Assembly: GCF_947179165.1 (NCBI RefSeq)
Contig: NC_077240.1
Coordinates: 47,428,501-47,492,500 of the forward strand
Direction: 5' to 3'
From: Solanum dulcamara
Taxonomy: Eukaryota; Streptophyta; Magnoliopsida; Solanales; Solanaceae
Length of the DNA: 64,000 bases
Positions 48,961 through 59,135 of this stretch are shown here, in pieces. Made by a program: the position numbers and the translations under genes. Each line of letters opens with the position of its first letter. Within the stretch, counting starts at the first letter, position 1. The notes under the pieces are model-generated. The model did no database searches, had not been told where the DNA came from, and saw only the letters and a list, made by a program, of their open reading frames with translations.

Positions 48961-50050
48961 ATGGCTCCAATAAGACCACCATTTCCAAGGGGAGAGAATG
49001 TTAATGAAGCCCAAGATCCCCCGACTCCTCAAGACAATAGTCCTCTACTGGACCAAGTGACTAATGCAGAGTTTCGAATCGCTATTACTATGCTATCCAG
49101 AGTGATGACCAATCAAGGTGTTGTTGCTCCTCCTAATGTTCCAACTCCAGCCTCAAGAATAAGGGACATTGCAAGAATGAATCCTCTGGAGTTTCATGGA
49201 TCAAAGATTGATGAGGATTGTCAAGAGTTCATTAATGAGGTCTACAAGATAGTGAGTATTATGGGGGTGACTTCAGAAGAAAAAATGGAGTTGGCGGCCT
49301 ACTAACTCAAAGGTTTTGCTCAAATATGGTACATTTAATAGAAGTTGGAGAGGGTGGATGAAGGTCTTGTCGAATGGAAAGCTTTCAAACTTGCTTTCCT
49401 TGATCACTCTTTCCCTCTTGAGTTAAGAGAGGCTAAAGTATTAGAGTTTATAAATCATAGACAAGGAAATATGGGGATGAGGGACTATGCCCTCAATTTT
49501 ACTAAGCTATCCAAGTATGCTCCTTTAATGGTTACTGATCCACATGCCTGAATGACAAAATTCATATCGTGGGTGTTCGACTTGGTTTCCAACGAATGTC
49601 GCACCACTATGCTTGTTAAAGAGATGGACATATCTCAGTTTATGACTTTTGCCGAACAAATTGAAGGAGAAAAGCTCAAAGAAATGAGGATGAGGGATTC
49701 TAAGAGGGCCCGATATGAAGGTGGGTTCTCTAATGCTAGGACTGTTGGTAGCAGTGGACACTCTCATATAGGACAAAGCTCGGGGAAGAAGTTTTCTAAG
49801 AATAGGGTGCCATACCCTAAATCCCAAGAAGAAGGAGGTGTAAATACTAGTAACCCTTCTTTTCCAAAGTTTGCAAGGTGTGGAAAGTATCATGGAGGAA
49901 GGTGCTTTATGGGAACGGATGCTTGATATGGATATAGAAAGATGGGACATAAGCTATCTGAGTGCCCCTTTATTGCCAACAAGGGTGGAGAAGGTCTTCC
50001 TATAGGAGGCCAAGTGCAACAAGGCGCCCAATCTCAACCTACGGGTGGCC
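48961..50050 (+). pseudogene. Element D gag remnant
   Basis: Start ATG at 48961 (MAPIRPPFPRGEN), 4 nt after an acceptor-like CAG. Capsid pieces: RDIARMNPLEFHGSK, DCQEFINEVYKIVSIMG, LAFLDHSFPLELREAK, KLSKYAPLM. A basic Ser/Gly-rich stretch (49730-49810) precedes a knuckle-like CGKYHGGRC and YGYRKMGHKLSECP, where the first Cys is a stop and the second Tyr. Stops near 49303, 49337, 49549 and 49924, but the same frame throughout. The chain continues into protease as one Gag-Pol. Confidence 0.88.
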
Positions 50051-50523
50051 AACCCAATAATCGATTCTATGCTCTTCATGCTAGGCAACAGGTTGATGAG
50101 TCTCCCGATGTGGTCATAGGTATGTTACGAGTCTTTAACTTCAATGTTTATACATTGCTTGATCTGGGTGTCAACTTGTCTTTTGTTACTCCTTACATTG
50201 CTATGAGATTTGATGTGTGCCCCAAAGTGTTAATAGAACCTTTTTCGGTTTATACTCTCATTGGTGGTTTGGTATTAGCCAAGAGATCTTATAGAAATTA
50301 TCCCGTATGGGTCTTGCATAAAGTTATTTCATGTGACCTTGTTGAACTTGTCATGACTGATTTCGATATCATTCTTGGTATGGATTTGTTACATGACGCT
50401 TACGCATCTATATATTGTAGAACTCAAGTGGTTAAGTTTCACTTCCCTAATGAGCCTATTCTTAAATGGAAGGGTAATGATTTAGCGGTTAAGGGTCGAT
50501 TCATCTTATTTACTAAGGCCTGA
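50051..50523 (+). pseudogene. Element D protease remnant
   Basis: In frame with gag. FNVYTLLDLGVNLSFVTPY (near 50140) sits where DSG/DTG should be, so the active-site motif is lost. The VLAKRSYRNYPV, FDIILGMDLLHDAYASIYC and VKFHFPNEPILKWKGNDL blocks that end this domain are intact. Ends at a TGA (50521). Confidence 0.85.
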
Positions 50524-51996
50524 AAAATGATTTCCAAAGGGTGCATTTATCATATTGTGCGAGTTAGGGACATTGATTCCAAAACTCCTACTCTTGAGTC
50601 GGTCCCTATAGTTAATGAGTTCTCCAATGTGTTTCCCAATCATTTGCCCAATATTCCTCCCGAAAGGGAGATTGAATTTGGTATAGATCTCCTTCCCGAT
50701 ACCTAACCTATCTCTATTCCTCCTCACCGCATGGCTCCGGTGGAACTTAAGGAGTTGAAATAACAATTGAAGGATTTGTTGGATAAGGGTTTTATAAGAC
50801 CAAGTATTTCACCATGGGGTGCTCCCATGTTATTTGTTAGAAAGAAAGATGGGTCACTTTGAATGTGTATAGACTACCGACAATTGAATAAGGTCACCAT
50901 AAAGAACAAATATCTAATCCTAAGGATAGATGACTTGTTTGATCAATTACAAGGAGCAAACTATTTTTCTAAGATTGACCTCTGTTCCGATTATCATCAA
51001 TTGAGGGTAAGGGAGTGTGATATTCCAAAGATGGCTTTTCGAACAAGGTATGGTCATTTTGAATTTGTAGTAATGTTGTTTGGGCTGACAAATGCTCCCG
51101 CTATATTCATGGATTTGATGAATCACATTTTTAATCCATATTTGGATATGTTTGTAGTGGTGTTTATTGATGACATCTTGATTTACTCTCGAAATGAGGA
51201 AGATCATATGGGTCACTTGAGGATTTTGTTGCAAACATTGAGGGAAAAGAATTTATTCGCTAAATTTAGTAAATGTGAATTTTGGCTAACACAGGTTGCA
51301 TTTCTTGGCCATGTGGTATCCGGGGATGGGATTAAAGTAGATCCAAAGAAAATGGAGGCAGTTAAAAATTATCCTAGACCATTATATCCTTCGGACATTA
51401 ATTTTTTTTTGGGCGTAGCCGGATACTACAGAAGGTTTGTTGAAGGGTTCTCATATATTTCTCCGCCTTTAACTAAGTTGACACAAAAGAAGGCAAAATT
51501 CCAATGGTCGGAAGAATGTGAGAAAAGTTTCCAAATATTGAAAGATCGTCTTACATCAACCCCTATTTTGACATTGCCTGAAGGTTCAGATGGGTTTGTT
51601 ATTTATTTTGATGCTTTGCGTGTTGGTTTGGGTTCTGTATTAATGCAACATGGTAAGGTTATAGCCTATGCCTCTATACAACTTAAAGTACATAAAAGAA
51701 ACTATCCATCCCATAATCTTGAACTTGCTGCGGTTGTGTTTGCAGTGAAAATTTGGCACCATTATCTTTATGGGGTGCATGTTGATATGTTTACCGACTA
51801 CAGAAGCTTTCAATATGTGTTTAGTCAAAAGGACTTAAACCTTAAGCAAATGAGGTGGCTTGAAATCCTAAAAGACTATGACATAAGAGTATTCTACCAT
51901 CCGGGTAAAGCAAATGTTGTAGCCGATGCTCTTAGTCGGTTGTCTATGGGTAGTGTCGCACATGTTGAGGAAGATAAAAGGGAATTGGTCAATTAG
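50524..51996 (+). pseudogene. Element D reverse transcriptase and RNase H (nearly open)
   Basis: Same frame as gag. After stops near 50704, 50761 and 50860, one 377-codon open stretch (50863-51996) holds most of reverse transcriptase ([38 protein letters not shown], active site [12 protein letters not shown] near 51157, [11 protein letters not shown]) and RNase H ([18 protein letters not shown] near 51595, [35 protein letters not shown]), ending [17 protein letters not shown]. The RNase H Asp-Glu-Asp residues look present (YFDA, NLELAA, FTDY). Stops before and after prevent translation. Confidence 0.92.
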
Positions 51997-51999
51997 GTC

Positions 52000-53515
52000 C
52001 ATAGATTGGCACGTTTAGGTGTACGTTTGGTTGATTCCAATGATACAGGCATTCTTATACATAATGGTTTGGAACTTCTCTTGTGGTAAATGTCAAGGAC
52101 AAATAAGACAATGATCCAATTTTGGTCGAATTTAAGAAGTCGGTTGACGAAAATTCCGTTGAGGGTTTCTCCCTAGGAGAAGATGGGGTACTACATTACC
52201 AAGGTCAGTTGTGTGTTCCAAATGTTGATGGAATAAGAGAGTTGATATTGAATGAGGTCCATAGTTCTCAGTATTCAATTCATTCGGGATTCACGAAGAT
52301 GTATCGTGACTTGAGGGAAGTGTATTGGTGGAATGGCATGAAAAAAGACATAGCGGAGTTGGTGGCTAAGTGCCCTAATTACCAACAAGTGAAGTTGAAT
52401 ATCAAAGGCTGGGAGGTCTAGCTCAAGAAATCAAAAATCCTACATGGAAGTGGGAAGATGTGAATATGGATTTTTTCACGGCCTTGCCTCTTACTAGAAG
52501 ACAACATGATTCTATTTGGGTTATTATAGACCGAATGACCAAATCAGTGCATTTTCTACTGGTTAAAACTTCTTATGGTGCCGAAGATTATGCTAAGTTG
52601 TACATTCGTGAACTTGTGAAACTTTATGGTGTTCTTTTGTCGATTATATCGGATAGATGTATTCAATTTAGTTCATATTTTTGGAAGTCATTTCAAAAAG
52701 GTCTTGGCACTAAAGTCAAGCTAAGTACCATTTTTTATCCTCAAATCGATGGGCAAGCCGAGAGAATAATTTAAACCTTGGAGGATATGTTAAGAGCATG
52801 TGTGATTGACCTTAGAGGAAGTTGGGATGACTATTTGCCATTGATTGAGTTAGCTTACAATAATAGTTATCACTCTAGAATCCAAATGGCTCCTTTTAAA
52901 GCCTTGTATGGGAGAAGATGTAGGTCTTCGGTGGGGTGGTTTGAAGTTGGTGAGATAGCATTGATTGGTCCAGATTTGGTAATTGTTGCAATGGAGAAAG
53001 TAAGGCTCATAAGAGAAAGATTAAAAATGGCTCAAAGTCTTCAAAAGTCCTATTCGGACACTAGGAGGAGAGCTTGAATTTTATGTGGATGATATGGTGT
53101 ATTTAAAGATTTTACCTATAAAATAAGTAATGTGGTTTGGTAAGAAAGGGAAGTTGAGCCCTACATATATAGGACCGTATAGGATATTGAAGTGCATTGG
53201 CAAGGTGGCATATGAGTTATACTTGCCAGTAGAGTTGGCTTTGGTTTATCCGGTATTTCATGTGTTGATGTTGAGGAAGTTTGTGAGTGATCCAAATTCT
53301 ATTGTACCGAGGGAGAATGTGAGTACTGAAGATAATTTGACTTATAAGAAGGTCCCGATTGAGATTTTACACCGACAAGTGAAGAGGCTGAGAAATAAAG
53401 ACGTTGCATCTGTTAAAGTGTTGTAGAGGAATCAACAAGTAGAAAGTGCTACGTGGGAAGAGGAATCAAACATGATGAAGCAATATCCTTATCTCTTTAC
53501 TTTCACTCAAGTCTA
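52000..53515 (+). pseudogene. Element D integrase remnant with Tekay-type tail
   Basis: Zinc-binding domain at 52122-52421 (HSSQYSIHSGFTKMYRDL; KCPNYQQV with the second Cys as Tyr). Core at 52460-52774: MDFFTALPLTRRQHDSIW, IDRMTKSVHF, IISDRCIQFSS (SDRG as SDRC) and DGQAERII, so D, D and E positions are visible. A stop follows, then [11 protein letters not shown] at 52778 and the C-terminal KLSPTYIGPYRILKCIG (53145 on) to LHRQVKRLRNKDVASVKVL. About three frameshifts (near 52000-52120, 52421-52460 and 53077-53130). Confidence 0.9.
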
Positions 53516-53756
53516 AAGGTACTAATTTGCTCATGATCAAATCGATTAAACTTCTATGCTTCAGTTCTATATGTCATTCATATGCATGCATGATTCATGA
53601 AAATGATTTCTCTCAAAGACTATGTTTTACTTTAAGTATGAAGTTTACATGTTCTATGTATTTTTCAATGTGTCCTCATGTCCATTTCGGGTTTCTAAAT
53701 CCTTTTTCCATGACTTTTCTATATTAGTTGAATCTCATTCGAGGACGAATGTTTCC

Positions 53757-53769
53757 AAAGGGGAGATAT
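53757..53769 (+). other. Polypurine tract of element D
   Basis: AAAGGGGAGATAT directly before the 3' LTR start TGTAACATCCC. Confidence 0.75.
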
Positions 53770-54083
53770 TGTAACATCCCTCAAAATTCTCATAAGTGCC
53801 TTAAGAATGACTTGAAAATAGGTCGTTCACATAATGGTTAGGTGGATGTTTAGGACCTATATATCAGAAGATGGATTTTTGTGAAAATCCATAAAATAGT
53901 AAGGTCCGCGACAGGTCCGCGTTGCGGACCTGGGATAATTTTCTAGCCGAGTTGATCACGACAGGTCCACATCGCAGACCTGGGAGGGTTTTCTGGCCGA
54001 GTTGAGTTTTTTAAAGGACGTTTTAGACCTTAGCCAAATTATTAGTTAATGAACCTAGACGTTTTTAGAACCTAATTCAATTC

Positions 54084-54090
54084 TATAAAT
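54084..54090 (+). promoter_or_regulatory. TATA box in D 3' LTR
   Basis: TATAAAT in the same context as 43838. Confidence 0.55.
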
Positions 54091-55380
54091 TAACCTAAAC
54101 CTCTAATTCTATTCATTCTTCTACAATTCATCTATCAAATATTTCTCTCTCTACAAAAAGGCTCTCAAGGGTTTCCATTGAAAACTTCAAGTAAATTCAC
54201 TCAAGCTCTCCATCAAAACTCTCAAGTTGGTCCAAATTAATATGTGTTCTCACTCAAGGTATATGGGTATTGATTCATGGATCCTTTCATCCATTAAGCC
54301 CAATCAATTTCTCAATGTTTTCTATCAAATTAAAGTATGGTATTTTATGAGTTTTGTGATCTCTATTCCAATTGCATGAATTTTCATTTAAAGTATGATC
54401 ACAAGTCTATTTTGATATAAATTGATGATTATTGAATTAAATTGAAGAGTTTTTCCATGAATTCCTCTACTTTGATTTCTAGGATTTATGGTGTAAATTA
54501 TGAGTATTTTTAATTATACTTCCAAATGATATTATCTATATGAATTATGTATGGGATGATATAAAGTATATGATCATGCATGTTTTCAAGTAAATTTCAT
54601 GGTTCCCAAGTCAATTGATCATGCATTGATGTCTTAACCCAAATTTCAAGTACAAGCTATGGTCATGAATTTTGAAAGAATGAATTATGACTATGAATTT
54701 CCATTATGATCATGAATTATAAGTATGTTTCAAATTATGGTTATTCATGCAAGTTATGAAGTAAGGAGACCTAAGGCCTAACGATATGAATTATGCAAAT
54801 ATGATTGTAATGATGAAAGGACAATTCTCACATTACAAGTATGTTATGAAAATGAGCTACTCTATGATTTCAAACCTATGATTCATGACTATGATATATG
54901 AAATTATAATTTTTATGTTATGTATGTATTCCATGGGAATTGACTTAGCACCGAATGTGGACTTGAGGTGAGGGATCAAAATAAAGGGTGCTTATATAAT
55001 GTCTCTTGTCTCATAACTATGTGTCACCGTAGGATTGCCAAAGCCTTGCTAGTGGATCCACAAATAGCATATGTTCATGATCAAGAGTCTACCTTGGCAA
55101 AGTAGCCTCCTCCTTCTCGATGTGGGGATCATCGGATTCCATGTTATAGCTCACATGGTCTTATTGTCAGTTATGGTTTCTATCCCACATATGTATGATC
55201 TCTTAAGTATGTTATGATTTTTAATTTATACTTTTAAATGCTTTGGTCAATATGATTTTCTCATGACTTTACTTATTCTATCTTATCATGTGTTTTACTT
55301 GACCTTTGCATTCTATGATTTATGTTGTATATCATGCCCTCAAACTTAGGACATTCCAACTTACTAATGCATACTTTTTA

Positions 55381-55403
55381 CCTACATTGTCTCATAATGT
55401 AGG
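55381..55403 (+). other. Conserved stem-loop, D 3' LTR
   Basis: CCTACATT, 7-nt loop, AATGTAGG: perfect stem. Confidence 0.65.
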
Positions 55404-55803
55404 GGTTGAGGTTGAAGATCCTAATCGTCCACGTAACTAGTAGGTGTTCTCCATCTGGCGGTGTTGTGGTGAGTCATCATTGACCGGAGACTAGTTTCAA
55501 GTCACTTACTGTTTTTTTTTCAAAAGACTTTTGTTTACATCGTATATTGAGGGTGAGATAGGAACATATCTTAGCCCCCGCCCATACTCATGTTTAGAGG
55601 CATCTAGTTGGACATATGTTTGAGTCTATGTTGTCATAAGATATTTTCAGATTCTATTCATGTTTTACACTCTCGTATGATGTTTTCGCTTTTGTATTTC
55701 ACCTTATGTATTCTTATGATATATACAAGAGGCTTGGTTGAAGCCCTATGGGGTTTCGATCGCCGTGTTACGACTAGGCCCTAGATCGGGTCCTGACAGT
55801 TTC

Positions 55804-57000
55804 TTAAATTTTGTATGTCTTTAACCCTTCATATTCTTAATTGTATAATAGAAAGTATGTTAAAATTTCTCAATTTTGTTAAATTTAGAGTTAAATTGAT
55901 GTAATATGCGCTTATTATGTTACATGCAAAATATTTATATGCAAGCGTTGTTTTTATTTAGCAGTTTCATTTTTTTCTTAGTTGAATTTTACTTTAAAAA
56001 ATAAAAATATATTTGTTATGCTTATATGAAAAGTCATTGTTAGTCTGTTGTAGGAACGTTAATCTTAGTTTAAGAAATTTGAAGAGTAAGTCATTAAAGT
56101 TTGATAACTTTATTACTGCTGAAATGGATTAAAAATTTGGGATATGAAGATTTTAGTAAATATGGAGATCAAAGAATCTAATTTTTTCGGCATAAACTAA
56201 CTATATTAGTTAGTGCAAAATAATATTTACTCCTCATTAGTAAAAATAATGTTTGGTACAAATTTGTTTGTCTTGAGTTTAATTCACAAATGCTTCATTT
56301 TAATGGGTTCACACAATAATTTTTATTTTTATTTTTTTTGGAGGAATAATTAAATATCTTATTTCTTTTGTAAGATTAATGTATGATGTCTTGTCTATTT
56401 ATTCGGTTTGATAGATAGTGAGGAATGAGGAGAGTGAGAGTGGTGCAATTTTTGTTTTAAATCCTTTGTAAAGAAAAAATATTTTAATCTAGAAGAATGG
56501 TTTAGGATTTTTAATTCAAAGAAAATCATTAAGATTTTTATTTGTGATAATAAATAATTCATGGTATGGTTGGAAAGCGATGCTACCAATACATCAAATA
56601 GTAATAATATAAGACAATTTAAATGAGTTTTTAATAAATCAAAGAAGGCAGGTAAATAACATTTTATTCTTAAGTTAATAAGTATAATATATTTAAAATT
56701 AGTTCAAGTCATACTTCAGTCTATCAAGCGACCATGGTAGAACCACGGAACTCGAGGAGTTCCTCTCGGTGAGCACATTTCCATATCCAGATTTCTATTT
56801 CACAGACCAATAAAATAAAAAAATCAATTTCTTTTTGACTAGGGATTTAGACAAGATGACTTGGAACACTAAAACTCAATTCCAAGTGGCGACTCTGAAT
56901 AAATAAAATAATCTCTTTTCGAAACGTCACTTTAATTGGAAAAATGTTTAAAACTACGTTCTCTTTTAAAGAACACGGTGGTCAAAAAAGGGGTGTGACA
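55804..57000 (+). repeat. Element J LTR piece 4 (LTR end)
   Basis: AT-rich, then the recognisable Tat/Ogre LTR tail: AAGCGACCATGGTAGAACCA (near 56727), a GAGGAGTTCCT block, GATGACTTGGAACACTAAA, CCAAGTGGCGACTCTGAATA and GGGGTGTGACA. No gene; the minus frame 56395-56589 is not credible. Confidence 0.8.
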
Positions 57001-58205
57001 GAGAGAACAGCTAACTAAACCTAATCAGAACCCCATAAGCCTGGAGGGTACACTCGTACACAAGTTTAAGTCAAATCATAATGGACCCCCATATGCTCGA
57101 CAAAAATCACAAAAGAGTTAAGATCCACAAGGAGAACCTGAAGATACTTAAAGATTACCATGACATTTCACGGACTTGAACTGAATCAACCGAGTATCCG
57201 GTTCTTTAATTTATGGCAAAAAAAGAGTTAAGGGCTTGAACCGAATAGGAGAAGAGTTCAAGGACGTTAACCAAGATTGGGATAGCCGAGGACTCTAACC
57301 ATGGTTGGAGACAACCAGGGACTATAACCAAGGCTGCAGATAGCTATGGACTCTAACAAATGACGCAATGGCTAAGGATCTAAACAAGGCTGAAGATAGT
57401 GATAAACATTAACCAACGCTGCAAATGGCCAAGGACTCTAACCAAGGTTGAAGATAGCTATGGACTCTAACCAAGGCTGCAGATAGCGATAGAATCTAAC
57501 CAAGGCTCCAAATGGCCAAGGACTATAACCAAGGCTAGAGATAGCGATTTACACTAACCAAGGCTGAGAAACTAGGCATGGACTTTAACCATGACCCGAT
57601 GGAGTGAATCATGACTTGAACTATGAATAAAGGTGAGTCGACTAGATTTTGGATCATCAGCTAGACGAGCGTCAAGGGGAGAACCCCAAATTGAGTTTCA
57701 TCAATAAGTCATTCTAAGAACTTACAAAATCAAATCTGAAATGATAGGCAGCTTCCATAACAAGAACCAAGTACACCAAAACTGACAGAATGAGGGAATT
57801 ATAGATATAAGGGCTCAAGAGTATCCCTCTATTCAATAACCCATCCAAGAGCATTTGGCTTCAGAATACTTTCTTATTTTTATTTTTCTAATTGGGTTGC
57901 GGCCTAGCTAAGTCTCAAACTATCAAACCTAAGTCGACTATATCAGTCTATTGAGAGCGAAGCATCTAAAGCGGTGTCTAGAAGATTCTAAGGCGTAACG
58001 GCTCCAAAATGTCGTAAGTCTATGGAAATCACTAATACATGCCTAGACTAAGGCTAAACATGCTTCCATAATAAGAACTACCCATAAACAAGTCACACCA
58101 CAAGGTAGGGATGATCAACTAAAGCAACCAAATGCTATCGATTCCTGAAATAAATGAAAGAGGCCTAACACATGGATTCTAAAAAGCTAAAAATGATCCT
58201 TTTTC
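57001..58205. other. Unassigned repeat-derived stretch
   Basis: No open frame of note and no domain recognised. It holds the 29-bp minisatellite below and resembles the 3' non-coding part of a Tat/Ogre element, which would make J an insertion into a relative. That is inference. It joins the truncated pol of element I at about 58205. Confidence 0.4.
57245..57610. repeat. 29-bp minisatellite, about 12 copies
   Basis: Unit like TCTAACCAAGGCTGCAGATA followed by GCTATGGAC. ACCAAGGCT-type starts fall near 57326, 57440, 57469, 57499, 57528 and 57557, a 29-30-bp period. Confidence 0.88.
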
Positions 58206-58660
58206 AGTTGACAATAGTCGATGCACATTCTCATTGACCCATCTTTGTTTCATACAAATAGGACAGGAGCACCCCAAGGTGAGACACTCGGCGTAATAAA
58301 TCCTTCATATAGGAGATCCTTCAGCTTCTCTTTCAACTCTTTCAACTCGGTAGGAGATATTTTATATGGTGGAATAGAGATAGGTTGCATATCGGGAAGG
58401 ACATCAATCCCAACGTCAATTTCTCTATTAGGAGCGACTCCAAGCAGATCCTCAAGAAACACTTTTGAAAACTCATTAACAATCGGGACTGACTCAAGAG
58501 TAGGGGACTCAACAATATCATCTTTGACTCTAACGATGTGATAAATACACCCTTTAGAGATCAACTTTCTGGCCCTAAGGTAGGAGATAAACTTACCCTT
58601 AGTCACAACAAGACTACCCTTCCATTTTAAGATAGGCTTGTTCAGGAAACTAAACTTAAC
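58206..58660 (-). pseudogene. Element I reverse transcriptase N-terminal remnant
   Basis: Minus-strand open stretch 58606-58250: [73 protein letters not shown], then a stop and KDGSMRMCIDYCQL. The catalytic palm is absent because the sequence ends at 58205. Confidence 0.88.
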
Positions 58661-59135
58661 AATTTAAGTTCTACAATCAACAGATGCATAATTATGGACA
58701 GAGGAGAAAAGGGGCTCGGCGGAAGCATATAGCCAGTCCATACCAAGAATCACATCAAAATTAATCATGTCCAACTAAATAAATTTAGTCAGGTATACTC
58801 GTGATAGATAGACACCTCACAATCTATATTGCCCCTCTCAGTTAAGATAGACTCACCAACAGGAGTAGATACACTCAAAGGTTCAAGAAGACACTCTGAA
58901 ATTTTATCAAATCTACTAGCCACATAAGGAGATACAAAGGATAAAGTGTCACTCGGATACATCAAAATATTAAAATCAAGAGTAAAGAATCGAATCATAC
59001 CCATCACAATATCTGGGGATTTCTCCTGATCTTGCCGACTGTCCATGGCATATAGACGGTTTATACCTCCGCCCGTACCTGAAGTAGTGCCCTTCTTATT
59101 ACCTCTAGCCGGGGTGATATGGTAGAACACTAGGC
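58661..59135 (-). pseudogene. Element I protease remnant
   Basis: The open frame 59130-58789 reads FNILMYPSDTLSFVSPYVASRF across the active-site area, with no DSG/DTG. Later pieces are VILGMDWLYASAEPLFS (near 58740) and SVDCRT. Stops lie between the pieces. Confidence 0.8.

Larger units (their letters stand above)
43501..55798 (+). mobile_element. Element D: Tekay/Del-like Ty3/gypsy, complete outline, with solo LTR E inside
   Basis: LTRs at 43501-48741 (interrupted by E) and 53770-55798 start TGTAA(A/C)ATCCCTC and end TGACA. A perfect TSD GTTTC stands at 43496-43500 and 55799-55803. The interior has PBS ACTTGGTATTAGAG, gag, protease, reverse transcriptase, RNase H, integrase and the polypurine tract in order. 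This is the best preserved coding element in the window: the first 3 kb of gag-pol stay in one frame with only stop codons. Confidence 0.93.
53770..55798 (+). repeat. Element D 3' LTR (2.03 kb)
   Basis: TGTAACATCCC...GGGTCCTGACA. U3 holds repeats of GGTCCGCG/CGCGGACC-type words (53906-53975). TATA box at 54084, donor-like CAAG|GTATAT at 54259, stem-loop at 55381-55403. Confidence 0.92.
23524..57000 (+). mobile_element. Element J 3' LTR, split by four direct insertions
   Basis: Starts TGTAGTCACGTGATGTTTGACC and ends AAAAGGGGTGTGACA. Both ends match what I recall of Tat/Ogre LTRs in nightshades, including GTGGCGACTCTGAA (56886-56899) before the end. Own pieces are 23524-23828, 24838-25212, 43431-43500 and 55804-57000, about 1.95 kb in all. 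The breaks are precise: each insertion (MITE, B, D) is bracketed by a duplicated target sequence, so the pieces rejoin without loss. Confidence 0.8.
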
